NCBI RefSeq assembly: GCF_000471905.2
Contig: NW_006494931.1
Coordinates: 5,208,637-5,272,636, forward strand
Origin: Amborella trichopoda
Taxonomy: Eukaryota; Streptophyta; Magnoliopsida; Amborellales; Amborellaceae
Reading direction: 5' to 3'
DNA length: 64,000 nt
The notes below the pieces were generated by a model, which ran no database searches, was not told the origin of the DNA, and worked only from the letters and a program-made list of their open reading frames with translations. The translations under genes and the position numbers were made by a program. Each line of letters opens with the position of its first letter. Position 1 is the stretch's first letter. Below are positions 23,983 through 37,400 of the stretch, piece by piece.

Positions 23983-24397
23983 CGATTGTAGTCCTGAGAA
24001 AGAGAATCACGGATTGAAGGGCAGTAAATCAAGGATTGAAGGGCAGTAAGCGCATTTCTAGGGTGTCATGGTTCAATAACGGAAAGCAATGGTTGGAGAA
24101 GGGAGACACATGTTGGAAAAGCAAGGTTCCCTTCTTAAAAAAAACAACCATTATAATGGAGGGAAAGCTGTTACGCAATCTAACAACCGAATGTAAGATA
24201 AAAATATCCCCGAGGGTTATCACATCCAGTTGATTCATTCTTGAATGGTCACAGTGAGAGAGGAAGTGCACCCACGAGCACAGTAACACCACAAAGTAAT
24301 CCTCTCTCATTATCGCCTTCCTGCATGGTGATACCACCCATGACCATACTTAAATATCTTCATATATATCCGATTGTAATAATGGAAAAATAAATAA
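23983..24397. other. Stretch without a recognised gene
   Basis: Frames at 24029-24337 (minus) and 24036-24233 (plus) overlap each other and resemble nothing known to me. Confidence 0.4.
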
Positions 24398-24902
24398 GGG
24401 AAAGCTTTCTATGTTCCCCCTACAACATAGAAGTTCTATCTTCCCCCTTGTCCAACCGTCCATTTTTTAATGAAGGGCTAAGATTGCCCCAATCACAATG
24501 TCACATCTCTATACTATTTTATTTTCAATTCTTTTCTATAAACTATTTTGACACCAAATTTTGGATGTCCATTCCCCTATTAAACTCGCACTAACGAAAA
24601 ATATAAAAAAATATTTTCAATAAAATAAAATGATCAAAATACCCCTGAAAGTTTCAAGGGGTATTTTGGTCATTATTTTTATCGAAAAATTATTGTTAAT
24701 ATTTTCTATAGGTGCGCCCCAATGAGAATATGGCACGTATCAAATTTCATATTAAAATAAATTGTATTAAAAAAACTAAAAGAAAAACACTTTGAGACGT
24801 CGGATCTAAGATCCAACGGTGAGTGGCTCTGATGATAAAAAAAGACAGCTGGATGGTAGGGGAGAACTTCTATGTTGTAGGGGGAATATAGAAAGCTTTC
24901 TC
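24398..24902. mobile_element. Full-length foldback MITE, Mutator-like TSD
   Basis: The ends GGGAAAGCTTTCTATGTT and (reverse complement) GAGAAAGCTTTCTATATT match for about 40 bp. Pairing continues through the whole element to a centre at about 24650, where AAAATACCCCT and AGGGGTATTTT face each other. The element is therefore one imperfect hairpin with arms of about 250 bp. The flanking 9-mers AATAAATAA (24389-24397) and AAGAAATAA (24903-24911) differ at one base, compatible with a 9-bp TSD. No coding capacity. Confidence 0.7.
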
Positions 24903-24929
24903 AAGAAATAAACTCTACACACTATCTGT

Positions 24930-25395
24930 GGGCAAGCTTTCTATGCTTCCCTTACAATATAAAACTTATATACTTTCTTTTATCCAACCGTCCATTCTAA
25001 ATGAATGGTTGAGATGGTCTCAATTACAATGTCATGTCTCTACACTATTTTATTTTTAATATTTTTTTTACAAACTATTTAGACATTAAATTTTGGGCGT
25101 CCACTCTTCTCTTAAACTCTCACGAGTAAGAAATGTAAAAATATATTTCTAATAAAATAAAATGATCAAAATATCCGTAAAAATTTCAATAGGTATTTTG
25201 GTTATTATTTTATTGAAAAATTCTTTTTTATAGTTTTTTAGTTGTGCTCCATTGAGAATATGTGTCACACTAAATTTAATATTCACATGATTTTTAGATC
25301 AAACGGTGAGTCGGTCAGGTGATCTAAATTGAACGAGTGGATGAGGGGGAAGTATATATATGCTATACTATAGGGAAAGTATACAAACCTTTCCC
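24930..25395. mobile_element. Second foldback MITE, diverged, abutting the CYP23 gene
   Basis: The left end GGGCAAGCTTTCTATGC and the reverse-complemented right end GGGAAAGGTTTGTATAC are related to the preceding element, as are the inner arms around a diverged centre near 25180. No TSD was found. It ends 75 bp upstream of the CYP23 start codon, so the gene's promoter or leader must involve it. Confidence 0.6.
25353..25361 (+). promoter_or_regulatory. Candidate TATA box for the CYP23-like gene, inside a MITE
   Basis: TATATATAT lies about 115 bp upstream of the ATG at 25471, within the right arm of the MITE at 24930-25395. If used, transcription would start near 25385-25395 with a leader of about 80 nt. 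This is inferred from position only. Confidence 0.3.
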
Positions 25396-25470
25396 AGCTT
25401 AAACCCTTTATCCACCCGTTGACGGCACTTGGGTAAACGCCTTACCCACGGTTTGGCCGAAATCTCACCA

Positions 25471-28400
25471 ATGTCGAGGACCGAAATTTCGTTCCTTCTT
25501 TGCTTCATCGGGGCATTCGTTCATGGCTGCGCTCAGAATCCCAGTTTGGGTACAGCTCGTGTGGTTTTCCAGGTCCTGCCATTTCTTTCATTTATTCATG
25601 CGCTTCTGCTTCCATGGATTAGATCATCTTTGTCAGGGATTTTTTTGGTTCTTGCTCTCATATTACTCTAAATTTAGCTTTAGTACGGAAATACATTGTG
25701 CTTTTATTTGAAAAATCGACTGATGAAATGATTAATATATTTAAATTAGAGACAATGGAAGAGACCAGACTGAGAAGATCTTACTTTTGCAATGGATCGG
25801 TGGAATGATAATGTGCATAATTTGTCATTAAAAATGAAAAAGCTCCCAATTATTATTCACCTCAGAGTGATCGGCACCTTTTTGTGCTGATTGAGTGCTA
25901 CATGTTTCTATTATTATACGTATACAGACCAACTAAAGTGGATTTCATATTCTTCTTCCCTTTGTTGGATTATTTGGGAATTATTAAATTATTTGATACA
26001 AATTCAGACTATCCAGAGTCTGTATTCCAGACAATTTTGCTACAATTTGATTGTTCTTGTTGTTTGTAGTATTGGGCTTTTGAGATAAAGTTTTAATTTT
26101 TAATATTTACCATGCAGACCAATTATGGCGATATCGAATTCGGGTTCTATCCACATGTTGCCCCCAAAACAGTGGAACACATTTTTAAGCTTGTAAAATT
26201 GGGTTGCTTTAATACCAATTATTTTTTCAGAGTAAGGCCTTTTCTAACTTTTTGGTATATTTTATTTGCCCTTTTAGTCATTCTTTTGAATGTTTGGTGT
26301 TTTAGTTCTATGATTATCATCATATGCCCCCTTTCCATTGTCTATTTATGTTATTTTCTATTTCTGGTAGGTGATTAATATAGATTTTGTGAGTTGTGTG
26401 GGTTGTCTATATTAGTTGTGTATTATAAGTCTTGGTCTCTTCTCCTATTCATAGATGTTGTATGACTCTTTGAAAGACAATAAAGAATAGTTTTTCTGGA
26501 GACACGATTTCCCTTGAAAAATGGAACCAAACCATGCAATACATGCAGGAACATATCATTTGGTATCAGAGCGAGCAAAGAACATCACGGATTTATATAG
26601 AGTTGGCCCGATTAGGAACGGAGGAGTTGCATATACCGGCAAAAAAGGTTGATCTTCATGATCAAACCTTGGGATAGTTAGTCCATCATCAAAAGGCAAT
26701 GGATAAATCGTTAAGACACATATTGGACACTTCAAAACTAGGTTTTGGATATGAGGGTGTGGCGCTAGAAAATGCAAGACTAGGGGGAATGACCATCCAA
26801 GCACTGACTATTTGGGTGGAGTTCCAAATATTTGAAGGGAAGGATGCTGTTGACTGTGTGTTTAGGGCTGAGCAGTTCAAGATCAACCAAATTTCCAATG
26901 AACAAATGGTTTTATTAGCCGCAGTGCCTCTCACGGGATATGTGATTCCATGATTTCAATGGATGCAGAAGATGGTTGGGGAGATGAGTTAGCCTAATGT
27001 GCACACGCACTTTCTGCATGATTTAGATCACATGAGCAGGCCTATCATGGAGGAGCACTTTCTAAGCTTCAACAGGCCAAATTGTTATGCAAGTATCAAA
27101 GCAGATTTGAACGATGGGCCAATTGAGGTTTATTAGAACCCTTCTTGGTTAGTTGTTCCACATCAGGTTTGAAAGAGGAATTAGAGGTGGGGGTTCAGAT
27201 TCTATGACTTATAATGCTAATTCATGCTTTTGAACTAGCCAAGTTGCAAGAAGAAATGTGGCACCCGTGATGCAGACCAAATCTAGGGCTGCGGAAAAGT
27301 GAAAAAAGGAGCTACGCTTTAATTGCAGTGTCCAATTTGTTCCTTGGCACGAATGCTAGGTGCCACTAGCGATGATCATGGGATTTGAAGATGACTAATC
27401 TGAAAATGATTCAACGTAGGAGACATACACTGCATCAATCCATGTGATGACTGATTCTCTCTAACCGCATACCATGCACATTTTTGGAATGGTTAAAAAG
27501 ACTTCTGGCCCCATCTTACTCGATTCGGGACGTACACACAGCTTAATTAATCTTGGACTAGCAAAACAGTTGGGTTTGAAGATCTTAGATGAAGCAACTA
27601 TGATGTAATGGTTGCCGATGGAGGTAAACTTTCTAGTCAAGGTATGTGCTGCAAGCTTTCAATTACATCATGAAAATCTTGTTGCGAAGCTGATTGTTAT
27701 GTACGGCCTCTGGAGGTCTATGATGTAGTTTTGGGAGCCCAATGGCTAGAATGTGATTTAATTATGGAGGAGAAATAAGTGGAATTTCTCAATCCTTCGA
27801 ATGTAATTTAATTATGGAGGAGAAAATCACGGCCTATACAGCTCTAGGAAGATTGGAATGGAGATGGTCAATAGTCATATGTGCATGCTGCACAACACAG
27901 TGTCAAAGGCCTGGCACCACACAGGCCGGAGCATGGAGCGCAACACACTCATCATGGTGCACCGCGACGCTAACCGAGGCCCTGCACTGCACGAGCCGGT
28001 GGGATGCGCGTGTGAGGCACACCTGAACGCATAGCTGTGCAGCAATGGTGTGAAGGCACACAGCACAGCGCACCGTGTTGGTGCGTGGAGCAAGGCAGAC
28101 CCCTCGTGGTGCACCGTGGTGCTCACCAAGGACCAGCACCGCATGGGTTGGTGGGATGTGCATGCCAGGTAAACCCCCACACACGGGTTGGTGCAGTCAT
28201 TGTGCAAAGACACACCACACAGTGCGCCATATTGAAGGCCTCACACTGCACAGGCCAACGCGTGGGGCATGGCACACCCCTCAAATATAGTGTGCACATT
28301 AAGTTATGCACATTAGAGCATACCAGGGATTTGAGAAACTAGATGGAGGACTTATTAGTTGTCTTGAATGATAACACTGATGTTTCGAGGAATCGAAAGG

Positions 28401-31400
28401 GCATCCTCCTTCTTGTAGCAATAACCACCCAATCTAATTGGATCTAGGGAGTAAGCCCACTAATGTATGACCTTATTGGTATTGCTATTTTGAAAAGAGC
28501 AAAATTGAAAAAAATTTGTGGGAAATGATGGAGTAAGGAGTGATTTGACTGAGTCTTAATCCTTATTCGTCATCTATCTTGCTTGTACAAAACGGCAACA
28601 CTTGGACAATGTGTTTTGATGAGAGGGCCATAAAAAAAATTACAATAAAGGCAAAGTTTCCCATTCCCATTGTTATAAACTTCTCGATGAACTCCATGGA
28701 GCTCGACATTTCTCCAAACTTGACCCCTGATTTGCATTAGAGATGTAGACGTTCCAAAAATAGCATTACAGACTGACAAAGGACACTTTGAATTCGTAGT
28801 GATGCCTTTTGAGCTCACCAACCACTTGTAGACTTTCTAATGCTGAATGAATGAATGACAATTTTCAATTGTGCTAGGAAATTTATATTGATATTCTCCA
28901 ATGAAATTTTTAGTATGTAGTGCGAGTCATAGTTACCTGAAGTGATTCGGAAACCGAATTGATTAAGGAATCTGAAGCACAGAATCGCCTCCGGTTGGAA
29001 GATTCCTATTTTTGGAATTGATATGAGTACAAGAGGAATCGTGGGTGACGACATTCCTTATTTTAGGAATGCAGATTCGACCTAAATAGATTCCTAGCTC
29101 TTTGGAATCGAGTTTTCAACCTAGTTGGATTCGAGATTCCTTCATTTATGTAATTGAGATTCCTTCATTTTATGGAATTGAGATTCCGATATCTTTGGAA
29201 TCGAGAGAGAACTGAGAGGGAAGCAATACATGTCTCAATGCCATTCATTGGCTGACATGCCATACATGCACATTTACAGTATTTTGTTGTATTATTTCTA
29301 ACATCTTGGAGTTGCAATCTATCCATTGGATCAATACAATGCATACTTAAAGAATTAAGTGGCGAGAGTGGACCACCACTTTGGTTTCTATTGGTCATTT
29401 TATGCTAAAAAAAGATGACTACACCTTGTAGCTTGAGATTGTGTGTCTAGCTCGAGTAGTTTGATTTCTTGAAAACTTCTAAACATCACTTCTCAAAAAA
29501 AAGCAAAAAGATAACCAAAAAGAGGGGAACGGCGGGGGTGTGGGGCAGGTAAATGTGGAAACGAGTTTCAATAACCAATTGCAGAATCGAGAATTAGTAA
29601 ATATTGGAAACAAGATTCTATAAGTGTTGGGGTTGAGATTCATAAAATAAAGAATCAAGATTCCAGACTTCACGGAAACGAGTTCCGTGAAGATTCCTAA
29701 TCGGAATCATGGAATTGGGCTTCCGAATCAGAATGGCGACCTTCTGTGAGAGATTCAGGTAACTATGGTGTGAGTTAAGAGGAGCATGTAGGTCATGTTA
29801 GGCATGCCTTGTAAATTCTGAAGAACAACTGTTTGCATGTGAAGAAATTGGAACGTTCTTTTGCTATGAGCGGAATTGATTATTTGGGTCATGTGATTTT
29901 TAGATGGACTCAACGACGTCCCTGAGAAGAAGATTGAGTGCATGGAAAACATCAAGTGCCCAAAAGTATCGAACGCTTTTGAAAGAATTTCATGGATTAG
30001 CAAGTTATTTTGGAAATTCATCCAGAATTATGGCAAGATAAGTGCAGCATTGACAACCTTGTTGAAGAAAGATTCCTTCATTTGGTTCCTGATGTGCAGC
30101 TTCTTTGTCGAATTAAAAGGGGCACTACTGTTGGCTATACCTGATCTTGGTAAATTTTTTGTTATAGAATTTCACGCTTTGGGTGTGGGAATATGCCGTG
30201 TGTCAAGAAGTTTGTCCAGTAGCCTAAACCATTAAGGCTTCATCGGATTGGAATTTACAGCTTCCCAAATATGGAAGGGAAATGTTGGCGATGGTAGATG
30301 CAGTGCACGAATTGCGGCCTTATTTATTGCGGCATCCATTTCATTATTCGGATTGACCATCAAAGTTTGAAGTAATTATTATAGCTGTAAATCATTTCCA
30401 AAGCTGAACAGAAATGGCTTGCTAAGTTAATGGGTATGACTAAGAAATTGAGTACCAGAAGGGGACTGAAAATGCTGTTGCAGAAGCCTTCTTTCAGACA
30501 TATTATGATGCTAGCAGTTCTTTTTTGGAATTGGTCTGATGATATTAAATCTTCTTATATGACTGAAGATTTTTTACAGAAAATCATCTCTCAAGTGGCA
30601 TGTGTTGACAGTGGTTAGGGCATTATTCGTTACATGATGGATTTTTGAAATACAAAGGGTGAGTAGCTATTAGCTTCCAAAGATCAACTCTGAAAACGTA
30701 AAATTGACTCTGAAACAAGATGTAGTTGCATGGTTCTGCCATTGTTGGTCATTCTAGGTACAACATGACTTAGAAGAGCGTCAATCGAACTTTCTGCTGA
30801 CATGAATGGACATCCATCGCTATGTGGCTGAATGGCGATGTATGTCAAGAAATAAGGGTGAAAATATGAGTTGTCTGAGGTCAACAAGGGTGAAAATATG
30901 AGTTGTTCGGGTCTGCTGCAGCCATGGCTGATACCAACTAGAGTCTTGACAACTTCAACTTCAAAAAAAAAAAACTAGAGTCTGGACAGAGATCTCCATG
31001 GATTTCATGGAAGGATTACTGTTATGTCGAGGGAAAAATGCAATCTTCATCATTGTGGACCAATTGTCCAAATATGCCCATTTTTTATCATTCTCTCATC
31101 CATATTCGGTGCTACAATAGTTGAGGTTTTTGTTAACAGCATCTTCAAGACGCACGTTATGCCTTTGTCCACAGTAGGTGACTGCGACCCAGTCTTTAGT
31201 AGTTCATTTCGGAAGGAATTCTGGAAAATGCAGGGTATGCAGCTCAATGTGGACACTACATTTGATCCATTGAAGGACAAGCTGAAGTGGTTAATCATTG
31301 TTTAGAAACATAGTTGAGACACTTTACAGGTGCTCGTCCTCAGCGGCGGGTCCATTGGCTTCCTTGGGCTGACTCATGGTACAAGACCACATAGCATGAA

Positions 31401-34400
31401 GCTGCCACAATGACCTGTATGAGGTTGTTTGTGGGCAGTCTCCGTGCATTCTATTGGCATTATACACCGGGTGACTTTCTTGTTCATCAGGTAGATGTGA
31501 AGCTCTACGAACGGGATGAGCTTCTCCAAGTTTTGAAGGAGAACCTGCCGGGACAAAACTAAATGAAATCTCAAGGCAAGAAAAATAAAACAGAAGTTGA
31601 ATGTCAGATTAGAGATTGGGCGTCTTTGCGTATACAACAATATCAACAATCATCGGTCACATTCACAGGTTTATGAAATTTTCATCATGATTCTATGGAT
31701 CCTTCGAAGTGATTGAGCATGTGGGGCCAGTTGCTTATCGCTTTCATCTGTTAGAAGGTGCACAACTGCACTTCTTTTTTCATGTCTCCTACTTAAAAAG
31801 AAGATGCTTGTGTGGCATTGGTGTGCGAATCACCAGAAATTACTGATGATGGAGCTTTACATGCATTGTCGCAGTCTATATTGGATTGATGAGGGAACCA
31901 GGCAATGACTCAGGATCTGATATGTGGATGGATGCTCCACCCGAAGATGCCACATGGGAGGATCAATACAATTGTGCAGTGGGTTTTCCTGATTCCAATC
32001 TTTGAGAACAAGGATTTGGTTGAGGAGGGAAATGACAAGCCCCCTTTCTATTCTTTCTATTAATGTTATTTTCTATTTTTAGTAGTTGATCATTATGGAT
32101 TTTATTGATATTTGTGAGTTCTCTACTAGATGTGTGGGTTAATCTGTTATGGAAACACTTTAGCCATGTGAGTTATGAGTCCTGGTTTTTTCTCCTAGGT
32201 GTAGATGTTGTATAGCTTTTTGAAAGATAAGAAAAGCATAATTTTGCTGGAGGCATGATTTCCCTTGAAGAAATCTAACCAAACCCCTTGATGCATGTGG
32301 GAGCATATTATTTTAGTTCTTATTTTCTTTGGTCAATATATTTTAATTCTTTTATCTACCCAAAAAGATTGATTCTTATCTGCGCCAAGAGAATAGTCTT
32401 TTAATTATTCACTTGTGATTAAGGGCAGTTGTCTTTCTTAAATAATTTTATGGTAGGTTGATAAGGGTTTCGTTGCCCAAGTTGCGGATGTGGTGGGTGG
32501 TAGAACAGCTCCTATGAATGAAGTGCAAAGGGAGGAGGCTGAGAAAACTGTTGTTGGTGAATTCAGTGATGTGAAACATGTTAGAGGAATCCTCTCTATG
32601 GGAAGGTCAGTTCTGTCATGTCACTGATTACTTTGCTCTATGAATTGGCGCGTTATCTTCTTTTCCGAATTCAAGTAACTTCTTCTGTTTGTTATTATTT
32701 GCATTGTGCACTGTATTGATCTCAGGCTTAAACTTTCAATCCACTGGGACCCATCTGAGCAATGGAGTAGGTAGATGGATATGTAACATAGTTCTCAATA
32801 TTTCCTTTTCAGAAAGATGAATGAATTATTGATAAGTGTTGTTATTTACAAGTTTAAACCTTCTTCTCACATATTAAGTTGGAAAGTTCGTATGCTTTTC
32901 CTCTCAAGGCACATAAATAAAAAAGAAATGGCTCCTGGAGTTGCATATGTTATTTAATTTCTTGTTCAAGGTCAAACCCTGATTCTTGTTATTCCTAAAA
33001 CAATTTCCTTTTCATTTTTAAAACAGTTACCACCATATTTTCTGTAAAAGAAAATTATAACTTTATTTTAACTCTTCCATTTCTGAAAAAAGATGTTTGG
33101 GACTTTGTTGTTTTCGTTCAAAAATGGCTTCTTTCTAATGTTTCCCAGTTTTGCAACCACTGGTGCTTGTAAGATTAATCACTTTTTTGTGTTAATCTAA
33201 TTGAACTATTTTTCAAAAATTTGTTTTGATTATGCTCTCAACTAAACTTATAGATAAATATGCTGCAAAGAAAACCACATCTAAAAAGTTAATTCACACT
33301 AGAACATGGCATACATGGATACAACATCATGTACTCATGAAAATGCAAGGCCTTGAGAATGGTAGGAATGTTGCCTTGTGAATGCCAATGATAGAAGACG
33401 GTTGCTCCCTCGAATGCTTGCACTTTGATCGATGACATTTTTTTAATGTCAAGAATGACGCCTAGTGCCTGAGAGAGGTCTGGGAGTTGTTCGGATTAAG
33501 TTGGAGTTAGGCAAGGGACTGACTCAGAACTTTTCCTGAGTCAGCTCAGCTTGAGATCCTGGCGAGTCCCAATCAAAAAACTGGGGACTCGGACAAGGTT
33601 TACCTTCTCAGTCCTCATTATCATATCATTTTATAGGCTCATGTAAGTCTTGTCCAGACTTGGCCAAGTTGAAACTGCTGACTCGGGCTTGGTACATTTG
33701 TGAATCCCGACATTTGACTACATGGTCTTAGTGGAAATGTGTTATGGCGTGTTAGATAATCTTGGTGATTGTGTATTAGGTTCATGAGGGTGTCGAAGGA
33801 TTTAAACGAGAAATCTAATACATGGTCTTAGTGGAAATGTGTTATGACATGTAAGATAATATTGGTGATTGTGTATTAGGTGCATGAGGGTATCAAAGGC
33901 TTTAAATGAGAAAATCTAATAGGTGATATAGGAGTAAGAAAAGGGACAATGGTACAAATAAGCATATAAGAGTATACAAAGAGCAAAACGCTAATATCAT
34001 AGGGATGAGTGCTAAATTTAGTAATAATATTCTAAGGGATAGACAAATAAGATAGTATTAACAAAAGATTTTATGAATGTTGTGACATGAAAGAGTTGAA
34101 TGATTTAGTCAACATTGCTAAACCCAATAAAGAAGAAAAAGAAAAAGAGAGATGAATGATCGATAACAATTCTATATAATGATAGGAAGTTACGGTATTT
34201 GATGACAATATTTAATGATCTACAAGACATGTAAAAATGATGGGATGGGATTGTGAGGGCATGTGTGAGATAGGATTATAAGATTCTCTTAGTTATTTGA
34301 GAAGGATGAAACAGAAGCAGAAGTGATAGTGGCATGCATAGGTGATTTGGAGAGATGCATTTTGTGGTGATATGGGAACTTTGGTCTCAAAGTCATAAAA

Positions 34401-37400
34401 TGGGTTCAAAAGTATCTATCATTGTGAACAATTAGTGCTCATAGGGTTTCCATATGATTGAAACGAGGATTGTCATGGAGTGTCCTTCCTTGCAGCATAT
34501 GTTCATCCATTTTCCATTTATCTTTTAAGTTCTTTATTAGGTGGTATCATATGGGCTGTCTTGGACCTGTTCAGATATGCAAACTCTCATACTCAATGTT
34601 GTAGATGTTTTGGATCCAGGGCATCAACCAAGGGGTTTCCCTTTGATTCATACAGTGGTCAACCTGGTTTTTTATAGTTGTGAAGCTCTTTGAATAAATT
34701 GGCTGACTTAGTTGAGCTTCCTAAGAATCAATAAAAAAATATGAACTTGCACATCCACGAACTACCTATAAACTCATTTTATTCGTAAGAGGACTAGAAT
34801 GGAACGTGTGGTTTTACTGAATTACTGGAGTCGCTTTTTATGCAATGCATCCTTGTTAGTACTTTTAGGAGGGGATTGGCATATAGGAAGAAAGATCACA
34901 TATGAACTTAAGGGTATGTTTGGTAACTGAGAAAGCTGTTTTCCTGGAGAATCTTTGATAAACTGGAAGCCTGAGAAAGAGGTAGAATTAGAAAACTCTG
35001 GCTGGAAGCCAAGAACCCTTTTTTGTGAAAACTGGAGAAAGCTTGGGCTAAAGCTCGGGCAAAGAGAGATTGAGAGGAGAGAGAGATTGTGAGGTTAGAG
35101 AAATAAAATGGGGACAAGGGGGGTCTTGTGTTTTCCCCTTTTCCTGAGAAATCAGTAGCGCTACCCTTGGGGTGCGCTGCAGTTTTTCTCAAAATTAGGG
35201 AAAAGCGTAGAAACACAGGGAAATGCGGGGCTTCGTGTTTCCACGCTTTTCCCCATTCCCAAGCAGGGAAAAATGTGCTAACTGAGAAAACATGTCGTTT
35301 TCTCTTGTTATCTTACCAAATAGCGCCTACAAGAAAATGGTTATGGCAAGAGGCAAAGAGCATCCATGAAAACTACTTTGAACTGTCTCAGAACTGGAGA
35401 CACTGTTGATGGAAGGGATTTTTCTTGTGACCTAGATCATTATGCACGTACATAAGTGCCACTTATTGGTTTTGTGACGATATATAAGTAGTGCCCTATT
35501 TATGCAAGGATCAGAAGGGATGAACTGAGGAGAAAGTGAAATAGAAGCAGGAGAACAATGAAAGAGTACGAAGAAGTGAAATAGGATCAGAGAAAGTGGA
35601 ATGAAAAGAAGCATAAGAAGCAGTGTTTTAAAATGCGGGATGTGGCCCTGATGCGGTGGGGGGACCGATGCGGCCCGGATGCGGGTGCATCGCGATGATG
35701 CAGTCAATAAATGTAAAAAAATTCGAAAAAATCTAAAAAAATAAGTTAATACATAGGAAAAAAATATGAAGGTGATATATGTGATAGTAGGTATTTTAGT
35801 TTAATGATTAACTTCAAAACTATTAGCTGTCGGAGATTCTGTATCCAGTTACCCACTATCTCCTGATAGAAACTAGAAACTTGAAACCAACTTCATAAAG
35901 CATTCAACAATCAACAACCATCAACACAAATTTGCACCATAAGCACAACTATAATTAAACACAACCATCAACAACCATAAGTACAACCATAAGCACAAAA
36001 TAATGATATTACAAAATACAAATCAAAAGTCAAGCTCAAGAAGAGTTAATAGTTAATAAATAATAACTTAATACAATCATCCACTTTGAGAGTCAATTTT
36101 GAAATTGAACTTCTTTTTTTCAAATATCAGTCAGACAAGTCATCTTGAGAGTCGTCATGTGCATCATCAATATCGTCCTCGACGGCCTCCATATATTCTT
36201 CTTCATCGATCTCCTCTGAGTCAGCTTCCTCCTCGACCTATGAAGCTAATGTGCGAGTGCAACTAGACCCAGCAGCTCCTCTACTCCTTTGTGCTCTAGT
36301 GTTAGGTCGATCTTCTTCATTGGGCTCTGTTGCTAGCTCGACATCAAGCCATGTAAGATCCTCACCCTCAAACACACGCTCTTGTCTTGCATCCATGGTC
36401 CACTCACTTATGGAATCACCATCAGCTTCATATAATTGAATAGGATTGAGCTTCATGCGATTTTCATACCTCTCCCTAAGCCGCTTGTTATACCGCACAT
36501 AAACCAAATCATTCAAATTTTTTTGCTCCAACCTATTTGTTCTTTTTTGTATGGAGCGGTGGTAGAAATTTGAAATCAGATAAATTAGATTTTAGATTAG
36601 AAAATTGAAATTCAAGAAATAAGGATTAAGAAATAAGGAGTAAAGGACTTACATGCTCAAATGCACTCCAATTGCGCTCACAACCAGATGAGCTACATGT
36701 GAGATTCAACACTCGAATAGCGAGACGTTGTAGACTTGGTATCTCGCTTCCATATAATGCCCACCATGTCGCTGTATAATATTTTATAATTTAGAATATA
36801 GTTAAAAATTAAGGGTATAAAATAAACAATGGAACTATACTTAAAGTAAGAGACAAGTAAGATTATTTTTGGGCTTTTGGCCTTTACTTGGATCTGTAGT
36901 ATCCTTATTTCGAGTGGCAATATCTCTCCCAAAGTTTCCCAAGGCTAACTTGAACTTAATCAATTCATGGCTCTGGATCTTATCTTGGATGTCTTTATCT
37001 AACACCAACCTCTCCAGCACATCTAAGAACCCACCATTTATTACACGATCTGACTCAATGGATGGGTGCTTGTAGTGAAGAGATGGGTTTAGAAAATAAT
37101 CGGCTGAATGGAGGTGCCTGTGAAGCTGGGTATCCCATCTCCTATCAATAATTTCAAGTATAGCCTTGCGCATATTTTCATCATCCTTTAAAACATCTTT
37201 TATTTCAGTTCTTGCCCTTCATTGCCTCATGTATGTAGCCCATGGCGGGCTTCGCATCATCAGCAACCAATCGAAGCACTCTCACTAAAGGGCGAGCCAC
37301 CTCCAATGCAATAATTATTTGACTCCAAAAAGATGTATTCAGAATAATTTTTTCAGCCTTTCTCCTATCCTTATGCTTTGACCATTTGCTTTGACTCCAT

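Larger units (their letters stand above)
26320..32310 (+). mobile_element. Ty3/Gypsy retrotransposon relic in CYP23 intron 2
   Basis: LTRs of about 240 bp (26320-26558) and 278 bp (32033-32310) share CCCCCTTT, GTTATTTTCTATTT and TCCCTTGAA blocks. The primer site TGGTATCAGAGCG starts at 26561, and a purine tract GAGGAGGGAAA precedes the right LTR. Gag, protease, reverse transcriptase, RNase H and integrase traces occur in Gypsy order on the same strand as the gene. The left LTR's first bases are altered, so its border is uncertain; TTTTAGTTCT occurs at 26300-26309 and 32311-32320, but the left copy is not adjacent to the assumed LTR start. Confidence 0.85.
26232..32456 (+). other. CYP23 intron 2, filled by a Gypsy relic
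   Basis: The donor GTAAGG and the acceptor ending GGTAG bound the intron. Almost all of it is the Gypsy relic at 26320-32310. The splice sites themselves are untouched. Confidence 0.85.

Noticed and set aside
25429-25671. An upstream start at 25429 and an 80-aa single-exon frame for the cyclophilin
   Set aside because: The codon at 25429 is TTG, not ATG, and the frame reads through the splice donor at 25573. The ATG at 25471 gives a signal-like N-terminus and joins in phase to exon 2.
26112-26378. Separate small gene starting upstream of exon 2
   Set aside because: It is exon 2 of the CYP23-like gene with intron sequence read through on both sides.
27814-28342. Several overlapping open frames on both strands
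   Set aside because: They come from the GC-rich tandem array, which has few stop codons by composition; no known domain is visible.
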